DNA of 64,000 nt from Azolla caroliniana. Lineage: Eukaryota > Polypodiophyta. The first letter of the stretch is position 1; each line of letters opens with the position of its first letter. Below the pieces are notes generated by a model. That model saw only the letters and a program-made list of their open reading frames with translations, made no database searches and had not been told where the DNA came from. Of this stretch, positions 28,345 to 38,593 are shown piece by piece. The translations under genes and the position numbers were made by a program. Location: positions 19,406,001 to 19,470,000 of the forward strand of contig JBHGNT010000009.1 in assembly GCA_043228905.1 (NCBI GenBank). Reading direction: 5' to 3'.

Positions 28345-28930
28345 ACTAGGTTCATGTCGGCCGAACTCATGTTTGGGCAGAAGCCGATCATGCCAATGGA
28401 GCGGACAATCTCTTCATGGATGGTGGTCGATTGGACGGAGGAAATGAGTCGAGAGAATTCGTTGGTGGCGCGGATCTGACAGCTCAAGCGAAGACCGGAA
28501 GACATTAGGCGAGCGATGACGAGACTGGAGGAGGCACAGAGGAAGAACAAGGGTTGGTTCAACTAGACACAACAGCTCCGGCCGAAAAAGATCGAGGAAG
28601 GCGATTGGGTGTTGGTCTATGATAGCGGCCTCAACAACCAGCACTGGTCGACCCGAAAATTTGTGAGGGGGTGGTTTGGACCTTACGTGGTAACGAGCGC
28701 GAAAGACAATGCGACGTACCACTTGGCGGAGCTCGACGGAGCTCCACTTGCGGGGAAACGGATTAAGGCCTTCAAGAAACGGGACGACGTGGAACCGGGT
28801 CTGGAGATCGAAAACGGAAGTGTCGACGAGGGCGAGGAGTCGGATGAGGACCGGACCGGGAGAGGTCGAGCCGGAATCTCCACCGCTGCACTACTTGGCA
28901 CATGCCGAAGGATGTGAGGTTTGGTAGGGG
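28345..28930 (+). pseudogene. gypsy integrase C-terminal fragment (element G)
   Basis: The plus strand carries SAELMFGQKPIMPMERT, a stop, RRAMTRLEEAQRKNKGWF, then EEGDWVLVYDSGLNNQH and RKFVRGWFGPYVVTSAKDN with TYHLAELDG. These are the C-terminal integrase and GPY/F module of a gypsy element. Two in-frame stops make it a relic. It is followed by a purine tract and LTR. There is no upstream pol in the window because copia F sequence abuts it. Confidence 0.82.
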
Positions 28931-28933
28931 TGG

Positions 28934-29500
28934 ATGTTGTGAAGAATTACGGCCATATAAAGAAAGAGGTGTGGATAGGCGTGTGAACGAGGGTGTGAAA
29001 ATAGGCACAGAACACAAGGACCGGAGTACAAGTAATGTAAATATGTGTTAAATGTTTAAACTGTTAGGTAGAGTAGTTAATGGGTACTTTATGACCCACA
29101 CGTATAGAGAATTAGAATAACTTTAGATGGAGAGAATCGAGGGCAATCTCTGACGAAAGGGTTTCCATTTACTTGCGATGTAATGACCTCCCCTTTGTGC
29201 TATAAAAAGGGAGGTTTGAGACTGTTTTGGGGATCCAATGACTGGAGAACGAAGTGTTGACGGTTTGAGTGTCGAGCTCTGTTGTTCCCTCTGTTCTGTT
29301 TTTTGTGGTTTACGGAAGAAGGTGGAGGCCTCTGCTCGTGTAGGAAACCTGTGTGCTCCCGACCAGAGGTCCATCATTCTGTGTGTGTGTGAGTAGAGCT
29401 CAAGGCTCTATCGTCAGTCGTGTCTGGTTGTAATATTTCCTACTTTTCTTTGTTAATCATTATTTTATCCTTGTGTTCAAGCATTCCCTCATTGTCTCTG
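28934..29500 (+). repeat. 3' LTR of gypsy element G, end uncertain
   Basis: Starts TGTTGTGAAGAATTACGG after ggtaggggtgga. TATAAAAAGG at 29201-29210 is a clear TATA box. The 3' end could lie anywhere between about 29480 and 29755, where copia F leader sequence resumes. Confidence 0.6.
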
Positions 29501-29754
29501 TTCGTCTCGGGTTCGTTGTGCCTGAACCCATGTGCTCGTCCGTTGAGGTCCGACCGTTTATCCGGAGCGGTATACGTCTCTGAGCCCATGTGCTCACCGT
29601 CATGCATTGGGAATTGATCCGAATCAGCTACGCATCTGGGATCCGATCCAGTTAGGTTATTCGGAAACCGAACTAGACAACCTTCCTCTCTCACCAGCTC
29701 CTTGGTTTGAGGCCCCGGTGGTCCCGCCCCGTTTCATCACACACGCGTGGAAAA

Positions 29755-30266
29755 CCGCAACAGCGGATATCCGTATTTGTCGTCAGTGTAACGAACACAC
29801 AATCACTATGAGTTAGGTGGGTTTAGTGGATATGCTACACCACGCGCTCTAATACCATGTAAATAATTAGCTAGCATAATTATGTTATGCGAAATATATT
29901 AGAGATGTGTGTTATATGTGTGTGTGAAAGAGGAGAGAGAGAGAGCACAAGATAGATAGAAAGACTCAAATGTATAACAAGGAGTACGAAATACAATACA
30001 ACCAACCGATACAAAGGAAGGAGGGTGCTTTATATAAAGTCACCCTCTCTCTACATTAAAACGCCTACTCTCTCTCTCTAGTAACTATAGATGCTCATAT
30101 GTCATGGGGAATGTGGTGGCACCTCATTAGTTATGTATCATAAAATATGATTCTATGACACATAGTTAATGTTGGATGGTTAGTGGTGACCTTTAACCTG
30201 TGAATGCTCATACATTCTCAAAGGGTATGTTCACACATTACATTAGGTTGAGTTTGATTCTCATCA
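29755..30266 (-). repeat. copia F 5' LTR, primer site and leader
   Basis: The minus-strand LTR runs 30266-29858, starting TGATGAGAATCAAACTCAAC, and matches the LTR of the element at 54878. The primer site TGGTATTAGAGCG follows at 29857. The leader to about 29755 resembles that of copia A (ATTGTGTGTTCG). Gag should follow, but gypsy G intervenes, so G inserted into or recombined with F. Confidence 0.8.
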
Positions 30267-31760
30267 ATAAGAAATAGATTGAATAAAGAGTTTTAGTTTT
30301 TCTTTGGGTACATATGTACATAACATCAGCTGCAATTTTTGCAATGCTTTTTGGTTTCTTTTTTAGAATTAGCGATACGATTATGATAGAAATCCTCATG
30401 TGAGAAACCCAAAACATCTTATGTGGTCATGTATTTGTGCATGTAGAGAATCCACATGGCACAATCAATTAGAAGTTCAATTTATTTGATGTTATGCATT
30501 AGAAGAGGATAACCACACTCGTAATAGATACTCTTATTCTATTTAAGAAATTTCATGTCAAGTGTATTCTCACAATTCTTAGATGTCGCCCTCTAGTTCA
30601 TTTGGTCGATTTTCCTTGGAGCAGTATTTTGCCCCTCTCCCCAATTAATCCTACAAGGCTACAAGAGAACGCCCAACTTATTCGTAGTACTTTTTATCTC
30701 AAGTTACAAAACATTCCAACAGAAGTGGATGCATCCCATCATCGTATGAGATGATGATGATGTTTATCTGTGATGACCCATATGCATGCACCCAAATTAT
30801 GTCCCACTTGATATGTGCAAGAACACTTAGTGTTTCCCTTGGAAAATATAGGTGTTGATGGGTGCACTTAAATTATAGCCCATTTGGGGATTTATCTATG
30901 AATGTGCACTTGGTGAGGAGTCGACGAGTGTGTGTTTTGTTTACAATTGTTTGTTTGTGTACCTTGTTTGTGATGTGCTCATGTGTGTGTCTATATAAAT
31001 TTGTGTACATGTGAATAATTGTATGCATATGTAGTTGATTTGTTTATCTTATAAAGTTATAAATATATGTACCTTACATATAGATGTGTGTGTGTGTGTA
31101 TTGACATGCAAATGTGTGATTAAGTTTGTGTTTGTAGGTGACCAACTATTTTCTTTTCATGGATGTGGGGGGGGCACAAGAGAGCAACTTCATGAGGAGA
31201 GCCTTTACAAGGGGCTTTTCTTGCATTTGAGTCACTGTGAGTCAAGTAATTAGTGGTGAAATACAAATAAATAATTTAGCTAGTAGTTCAATGCAGGGCT
31301 CGATGTAGCCTTCACAAGAGAGTAGCCTCATGGCTTCTATGAGAGAGTATCCTCTAGTGGAGAACCTTTGAAAGGAGCTCCCCTCATGTCAAGCATGAGA
31401 GAGCAATTTAATGGGTTCCACGAGAGAAGAAATGTCTTCTTGAGGAGAGCCCTTATGGGGGTGTTTCCTTGTGTTAAGCCATTTCATGGGAAGTTATTAG
31501 GGGTGAATAGATAAATCATTCGAGTAATAGAGGAATGACTAGCTCACATTGTCACGAAATCACATACGTGCATGTAAAATTTGAGTAGGACCATTGAGAC
31601 CTTGAACTAGAGAGGATGGGTTGACTCTAGTCTTTAAAATTTTATTTGTGAGATATGTAGTATAAATTTCATGTATGTGAATATGCATTTATGTGTGTGT
31701 ATTTATATGTATGCCGAGTTTAGTGTATATAGTTATTTGTCGATGAGAGAGGTAGGTATT

Positions 31761-31801
<41 letters not shown>

Positions 31802-32226
31802 TTATCTATTTATTTATATTTCTAAATTTGTTTTTATTCTTAATTTTATTTATTTATAATGATTATTATTGTTATCTTAATTTTACTTTTATTATTATTG
31901 TCTTATTTATTTATCATTATTAATTATTATTCTTATTAGATCTGTATAGATGGTTTGTTTAGATGTTGCACATAATATTAGTTTTTTGAGATAATGTGAG
32001 AAAGATTTAGATGAAGTTCACACAATAGCAAGGTGATATTTGGACACAACTCACCTAAGGAGTCATCGTTAATCCATAAGAGGCCATTATATATATATAG
32101 TTATCCTTTACACCTCAATCGATACGTGATATTGATAATTCGTTATTGCACTTTTCAAGGCAAAAAACCCTATACACACCCCAAATTTGTACATCAATCA
32201 CCACATACCCCTACAATTTTTTTCAT
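30267..32226. other. Gene-free AT-rich region
   Basis: No coding frames. An (ATT)n microsatellite occupies 31762-31802, followed by loosely ATT-rich sequence to about 31930. Confidence 0.6.
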
Positions 32227-32477
32227 GGGAAAAGTACCAGGATGCCCCTGGAAGTTCCAAATTTACCAAACTACCCCTATGTCCAAAAAATTACACTTTA
32301 TAAAGTAATTAGATGGAAGAAATGGACCCGAACTAGCCCTATTTACCAAAGATTTGAGTGTATAATTACTTTATAAAGTGTATTTTTTTGGACATAGGGG
32401 TAGTTTGGTAAATTTGGAACTTCCAGGGGCATTCTGGTAAATAGACGAACTTTCAGGGGTATCGTGGTACTTTTCCC
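32227..32477. mobile_element. 251-bp hairpin MITE with 9-bp target duplication
   Basis: Both ends read GGGAAAAGTACCA inwards. The inverted repeat continues for about 85 bp per arm (left 32227-32311, right about 32356-32477), with an extra block of about 35 bp in the right arm and a loop of about 45 bp. TTTTTTCAT occurs at 32218-32226 and 32478-32486. A 9-bp duplication with long inverted arms fits a Mutator-type MITE. A transcript would fold into a long hairpin. Confidence 0.85.
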
Positions 32478-32486
32478 TTTTTTCAT

Positions 32487-34400
32487 TTACCAGAATACCC
32501 TTGTGTCTTTAAAAGATCACCAAAGTATCTGAATTTTTTGCACTAACCCTCTAATTGAATACTAAGAGTGGTTAACACCAATAGTAATTAGAGCTACTAA
32601 GGCCTCAATAACACCACCTATAATCAGATTATTATCAATGGTATAGTTGTTGATAATTAACCATCATAGTGATATGATTATGAGACATAATTAGAGCTTA
32701 CAGAATAGTTTGCCAGTTATATTTGCCTATTTTTGTATCATAACATAGATGATATCACATTGTTGATATCATTGTTTTTTTTATCAAACCTTTCTACAAA
32801 GAAATTTATCCTTGCAAATTGGCCCAAGGATAACTTGATGTTCAATTTAACTATAGAATCCAAACTACTTTTATTTTTATTGATAGAGTCAGTCATCTAA
32901 GCTATAATAAATGGCATTATATTGAACCATTTGTCCAAAGTATTACACTAAATTGATGTAAAAGGAGCTTTTCATACTAAGAAAGATGAGAATACAATTT
33001 ATATACAAGATATTATTTTTATTGACCCATAAAGTTATAACATCCATGAAACTGACCCTTCCACATGGAAAAAATCCCTTGTGAATATTCTTAAATTCCA
33101 TGTATGGAATTTAAGGATAGCAAACCTCAAAATCAAAAGTTTGGTTGATGACAACCCTTGTATTCGTACTCTGTTAGGTATTGTACGGGTTTATGAACAT
33201 CATAATTGTGGGGTAGGATACACAAATGTCCGTGTGCTTGTTATGAGGTTTGATTGCAAGAAGTACTACAATAAAAACCGTTAGGCACAATGCCTCGTCG
33301 TATCACTTTCGTCAATATATAAATATGTGTGCGTTGCTCATGGTTGAGAAAGTGCTTTATGTAAGATGGAAAAAGAATATAGCTAGATAAATAAATACGT
33401 GTTGAAATTTCCATCTTGACCTTTTTTGCGAGAATGAACAACCTTTTGGATCTAGATGTTTCCATTAGAATTGCTAGAGGATGTTATTAAGGGTAGGGAG
33501 AGAGAGAGAGAGAGGGAGAGAGTGAGAGAGAGAGAGAGATTATATTATCGTCTTCAGAGGTCAAATATGACATATGAGACCAAAAATATTACATTTCACG
33601 TGATACATGTGAAAGTGAGTAGTGACTCTTGATGTTCAAGAACTTTACCAATGAATGTTGCAATCGAGAGTGCACGTTGTGGTTGTGAGAGAAATTCATG
33701 CAAGGATTGGGCTCGGTCAAAGAGATGTGGAAAGCATGGTCGAATATGATCAAATGCAAAGCATTGTATCAAAGTGTGATACACCATGTCTCACATCGCA
33801 ATGCATGTGTGCTAAGTCGCATGGAAGCAATGGTTCGAATGGTAGAGAGAGACAACACTTTTCCCTTGCATTGTATAAGTTTATGCTTGCAAAGATCCAC
33901 ACACCTTCAAGGATAGAGACATGATAGCCCAACATACAAAGTTCCTTCCTCTTCCTCCTGTTAGGGCTGGATTCACAATGTTTGATGATAATAACACCAC
34001 GTAGTGTGAATCCACGAGAAGGCCCGACAAATGAAAAGAGCACCATGTGTGGGAAGGAATCCACAATGTGAGATGACGACTACAAGACCTAATGCGAATC
34101 GAGAATGAGTGGCGATGACAACACCACATCTTTGGCGGGGGATCGAGGATGTGTGATGATGCCTTTGTTACTGTCACCTTGTGCAAATTCAGATTGTGTG
34201 AGAGGGGGAGGGGGGCGACAAACACAAGTCTTCAAAATGAGCGACAACATACCAAATGCCAGATGTGAGAGAACCTCAAATATGTGGGCATACGTCTTGC
34301 ATTATTAGTGTGTGGCACATTCCAAACTCCTCTCCGACACATCCACGCTCGGATTGCAGTCTGTAGCATCTCTTCTTTTGAACGAATGGGTGCCACCCCA
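32487..34400. other. Gene-free region
   Basis: No frame with coding character. A (GA)n-rich tract lies at 33496-33540. The rest is unremarkable. Confidence 0.5.
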
Positions 34401-34485
34401 ATGTGAGTGGGTTGGCAGGAAGGAGCAGCGATGGCGACACACGATGATGGCAGCAACAACAACAATGGAAATAACAATGACAAGG

Positions 34486-34720
34486 ACGATGATGATGGCA
34501 AGGACAAGTACAAGCACAAGGACAAGGAAAAGGACAAGCACAAGGGCAAGGGCAAGGGCAAGGGCAAGGACAAGGACAAGCACACGCACACGCACACGCA
34601 CAAGCACAAGGACAAGGACAAGCACAAGCACAAGCACAAGCACAAGCACAAGCACAAGTACAAGGACAAGCACACAGACAAGGACAAGGACAAGGACAAG
34701 CACAAGCACAACTTGAGGAA
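34486..34720. repeat. Hexanucleotide minisatellite (AAGGAC/AAGCAC)n
   Basis: About 39 units of aaggac, aagcac, aagggc and acgcac variants. Because the period is a multiple of three, several frames on both strands stay open (Lys-Asp/Lys-His one way, Val-Leu or Cys-Pro the other). I treat it as a satellite, not a gene. Confidence 0.9.
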
Positions 34721-34883
34721 GACAATGCCAAGCAACGGGTATGCATAGGAATGAGGACAACAACCATAGTTGTTGTCGCCACCTGAATGTCAATGTGGCG
34801 GCCGCAGGGCGTAGCAACAAGGAAACACCCGACTGAAGCAAAAGCAGAAGCAAAAGCAGCAGCAGAAGAAGCAGTGTGAGAAC

Positions 34884-35526
34884 GTGTTAGCGAAGGAAAC
34901 CCTTTTCCGATGTGTTTGTATGTGTATGTGTATGTGTATGTGTATGTTGTGTTTCTTCTTCCTTCCTTCCTTCCTTCATGTCTTCCTTCATTTCTTCTTG
35001 TTCAGGGGAGGGAGGTGGGGTGGGGTCCAAACAGTTGTGGGTCATCACGTGAAGACAGAGTCGACCCGATAATGAAGCTTTCTTTCTTCCTGTAAATTCT
35101 TCTTCTTCTTCTTCTTCTTCTTCTTCTTCTTCTTTCTTCTTCATGTATTTGTATATATATATAAAAAGCTTCTGGAAAGATCATGCGCTTTTCCATCTTC
35201 CCCTTTTCCTCTCTTTCTCTTTCACCCTCCCTTTTTCTCCCTTCTCCTTCTTCTTCCTTTTCTTCTTCTTCTTCTTCTTCTTCTAGTTTTCTGTTCTCCA
35301 TCGCCTTTTGTTGTTTCTGTTTTGTTTGTTCTCATCATCATCATTACTATTATTTACCTCCTCTGCTCTTTTTATGCCCACAGCATCCACCCACAACAGA
35401 ACACACACAGTTTTCTCTCCTCCATCTTTTAAGCATATACATATATAACTATACATACATATACATACATATACATATAAGTCAGTAAATATGTAAGAAA
35501 GAAGAAGAAGAAGAAGAAGAAAAAGG

Positions 35527-35562
<36 letters not shown>

Positions 35563-35634
35563 AATTCTTCTTTCTTTCTTTCTTTCTTTCTTTCTCTCTT
35601 TAGCCCTCTTTCTTTCTTTCTTTCTTCAGCTTTC
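34884..35634 (+). promoter_or_regulatory. Microsatellite-rich 5' flank and leader of the Dof gene
   Basis: Contains TTCCTTCC blocks (34958-34995), (TTC)n at 35097-35136 and 35257-35284, (GAA)n at 35499-35522, (CA)n at 35529-35560 and TTTC repeats to 35590. Long pyrimidine tracts of this kind are usual in plant leaders. The transcription start was not determined. Confidence 0.55.
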
Positions 35635-38593
35635 ATGGGGAGCATGAGCAGCCCCTTCACAGATGCAGAGCTTCAGTCCTCCTCTTCTGCGCCCCCTCCT
35701 CTCCTCCTCTCCAAATTGGTATGCCGCTTCCTTCACACCCCCTGTTTCTTGATTCTATTCAAATATTGCTGAAAATTCATAGTTTTACTCCATCCATCCA
35801 TCCATCCATCCATACGTGTGTGTTTCTACGTATGGTTGTATATATGAATAATGTGTGTGTGTTTGTATTTTATGGGAATGCACATCTTGTTTCATGTGTC
35901 CTGAAGAAAAGATCTTTCTTGTTAGTTTTTCATAATCATATTTATGTTACATATGTTTCTGCACGTATGTATCTTCTGTCTTGTTATAGAATGTTCCGAG
36001 GGAAGGATCTTTATTCGTGTTTCTTAATACTGGATTAATGTCGTGCTTGTTCATGTGATGTTCTTTATATGTGTATGCTCGCAAGTGGATTCGTGTTTGA
36101 GATCCGTCTCAAAGGGTCTTTACGAGTGTTTCCCCACTCATTTGAATAATTTGTTGGAGTTTGTCAAAATTTTGACTGATTTTATTCATAATGAACCTTT
36201 CATTTTTGGGACGGCGATGCATCTAGAGGTCGGTATCTAGAGATGCACTCCAAAAATAGATGGTCTAGACCTTACAGATTAATGTACCAATGGGTTTTCT
36301 TGTTATTGTAGATGTGCTTAAAGAAGGATGTTTATTGATTGATGGATCGATTTAGTCTGTTTTAGATATTTGTGATCTGCCTGTCTTTTTGATTGATGTT
36401 GTTTTCACTTGTTGAATGCGTAATGAACATAAGATATTGTTATCTGGGTAGATGTTTATTTCCTTGTTTCAAATAAAATAATATGTGGTGTTATATATAA
36501 GTGTTCTACAATGTTTCTTGTTGTAGATGTTACCAAGGAAGCATTTTTTATGTTAGGTCACTAGTTTGATCAGATCATTTGTAAAAGCTAATGGTGTGGG
36601 TCTGTTAGAGATGTAGTCACTGCTTTGATCAAATCATTTGTAAAAGCTAATGATGTGGGTCTGTTAAGAGATGTAGTCACTAGTTTGATCAAATCATTTG
36701 TAAAAGCTAATGGTGTGGGTCTGTTATGAGATGCAGTCACTAGATTGATCAAATCATTTGTAAAAGTTAATAATGTGGGTGTGTTAGAGATGTAATGTAG
36801 TCACCGTGCTATATACTGATAAAATGAAGAATTATGGATTCATGTTATATAACATCTTTGAAGGATCTTTATATGAATTAAGTATTCATGTTATATAACA
36901 CCTTTGAAGGATCTTTATATGAATTAAGGATTCATGTTATATAACATCTTTGGAGGATCTTTATATTAGTGTTGCATTAATAGTAGTTTGGCTTTTGAAT
37001 CATTAATTTATAGACAATCATGACATGTGGGCCAGTTAATTGCAAACTACTTTTCAGCATTACACACATAAAATATACCTCTTGTGTTTTTTTGTGAAAT
37101 GGTTTATGGCCTATGCTATGTATATCATCAATCATCTCTTTTTTTTTGAACTTCTCTCGATTATCTCGTGTTTGCAGAGTCCTGTATCACTTGAGAACAC
37201 ATTACATACGCTAGGAAGCTCATCGAGCAGTAGCAATGCTTATATCGGTGACCTTAGCCTCGCCACAGCAAGCCCAGAAGTACCAAGAAGTTCCACCCAA
37301 CCTCAAGACATGATAACAATAAAGAATGTAAATGATAAACAGCCAGATAAGATCCTCCCTTGTCCTCGGTGTAATAGCTTGGATACCAAGTTTTGTTACT
37401 ACAATAACTATAATGTGAATCAACCTCGCCATTTTTGTAAGAACTGCCAAAGGTATTGGACGGCAGGTGGCACGTTAAGAAATGTCGCAGTGGGGGCGGG
37501 CCGCCGAAAACGGAAACATAATTCAGGAGAATCCAAATCGGGCGGTATCGACTCAAATGAAACTGTAGGGGATACCCCAAATAAGAAAGCCATGAGAACA
37601 AAGGCGATCCCACATGATGAATTCGCTCATCAAAGTGTGGAGACAACAAAGCCTCATCATCTGAGGTACTTGTTTGCGACTTCGGGCTTGTCTTTGCATG
37701 ATCAAAAGAACACCCCGATTTATGGATATGTGGGTCCCACCCCCCCTCCGAATCGAGCTTTCTACAGAGATGAAGGTTCAGACATGGAGCAAATAGGCTC
37801 AAATGTGGGTACCTCCTATAATCTTGAAGGTTTGGATAAGGAGGGAATTGGCTTTAATTTAGGTGCTTTCTACAAAGTTGAAGGTTCAGATATAGATCAG
37901 GTCAGTTCAATTAACATTGGTCTAGTGTCAGAAAGTAACACGCTGAATGGTGAATGTGGAAGATCCCCTCCGTCGGAATCATCTTGTGGGAGGCAACACT
38001 CGATGGAATCTGCTTGCACATCAACTATCACTATCTCACAAGGTGTTGGGAAGGATGGATGTACTACTGGTGTGAAACCTGATGATCTAATCTGTCCAGA
38101 GGTAGATCAAGGTGGAGATGGAAATGAGCACGACAATCAAATACCTGATGAATGTAATGGGCAGTTTGCCTGCAACAACAGTAATACTCGAATAGTAGGT
38201 TCATCTGGTACTAGATTATTTGGTTCTCCTCATTCTCTAGCTTTAGGCTTATCAAATATATCAGCCTGGGATGTGGCACTAGAACAACCGAATCCATTCC
38301 CAGGTGTCGCATGGCCATTGGTCCATAGGCCGATGTGGACAAAACCAACAGATGCTGACCCCGAAAGGCGTCTTTGGGCACCCAAAACATTACGGATAAA
38401 TGACCCGAATGATGCCACATGGAGCTCGATTTGGTCTAACCTTGGATTGAAAGGTGAAGGAGTATCGCTGTCTTCAAGCACTACGAAAGGGGCATTTGAG
38501 TGCCATCCGAAGAAGAAGGCATTCATTCCGGAAGCTCAATCACAACATGTGAGTCCTGCGGCATTCACACAGTCAATGGTATTCCAAGAATGA
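35635..38593 (+). CDS. Dof zinc-finger transcription factor, cycling Dof factor (CDF) type
   Basis: Two exons join in frame: 35635-35718 (28 codons, donor TTG|GTATGC) and 37178-38593 (acceptor TTTGCAG|AGT), giving 499 residues. The Dof finger is C90-X2-C93-X21-C115-X2-C118 in [20 protein letters not shown] and [15 protein letters not shown], followed by basic GRRKRKH. It binds AAAG cores. The [11 protein letters not shown]-like lead-in and the C-terminal [16 protein letters not shown] with [10 protein letters not shown] are hallmarks of CDFs. In Arabidopsis these repress CONSTANS and FT under clock control, and the C-terminal motif binds the FKF1-GI ubiquitin ligase. Conservation of that motif suggests photoperiodic turnover here too (inference). 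I see no clear N-terminal TOPLESS-binding motif; exon 1 is short and Ser/Pro-rich. The middle is acidic, low-complexity and repeats [12 protein letters not shown]-like words. The intron is 1459 bp and rich in tandem repeats. Confidence 0.95.
36557..36799 (+). repeat. 60-bp tandem repeat (4 copies) in the Dof intron
   Basis: Units begin gtcactagtttgatcaRatc at 36557, 36616, 36676 and 36736. They differ at few positions, and the last copy is a few bases longer. Confidence 0.92.
36836..36966 (+). repeat. 46-bp tandem repeat (about 3 copies) with a palindrome in the Dof intron
   Basis: Units start at 36836, 36882 and 36928. Each carries the perfect 14-bp palindrome ATGTTATATAACAT followed by ggatcttta. 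The palindrome could bind a dimeric factor, but nothing shows that it does. Confidence 0.9.

Noticed and set aside
34276-34853. Cys-Pro, Val-Leu, Lys-Asp and Leu-Ser repeat proteins over the hexamer array
   Set aside because: They are open only because the six-base period is a multiple of three. No domain, splice or start context supports them.
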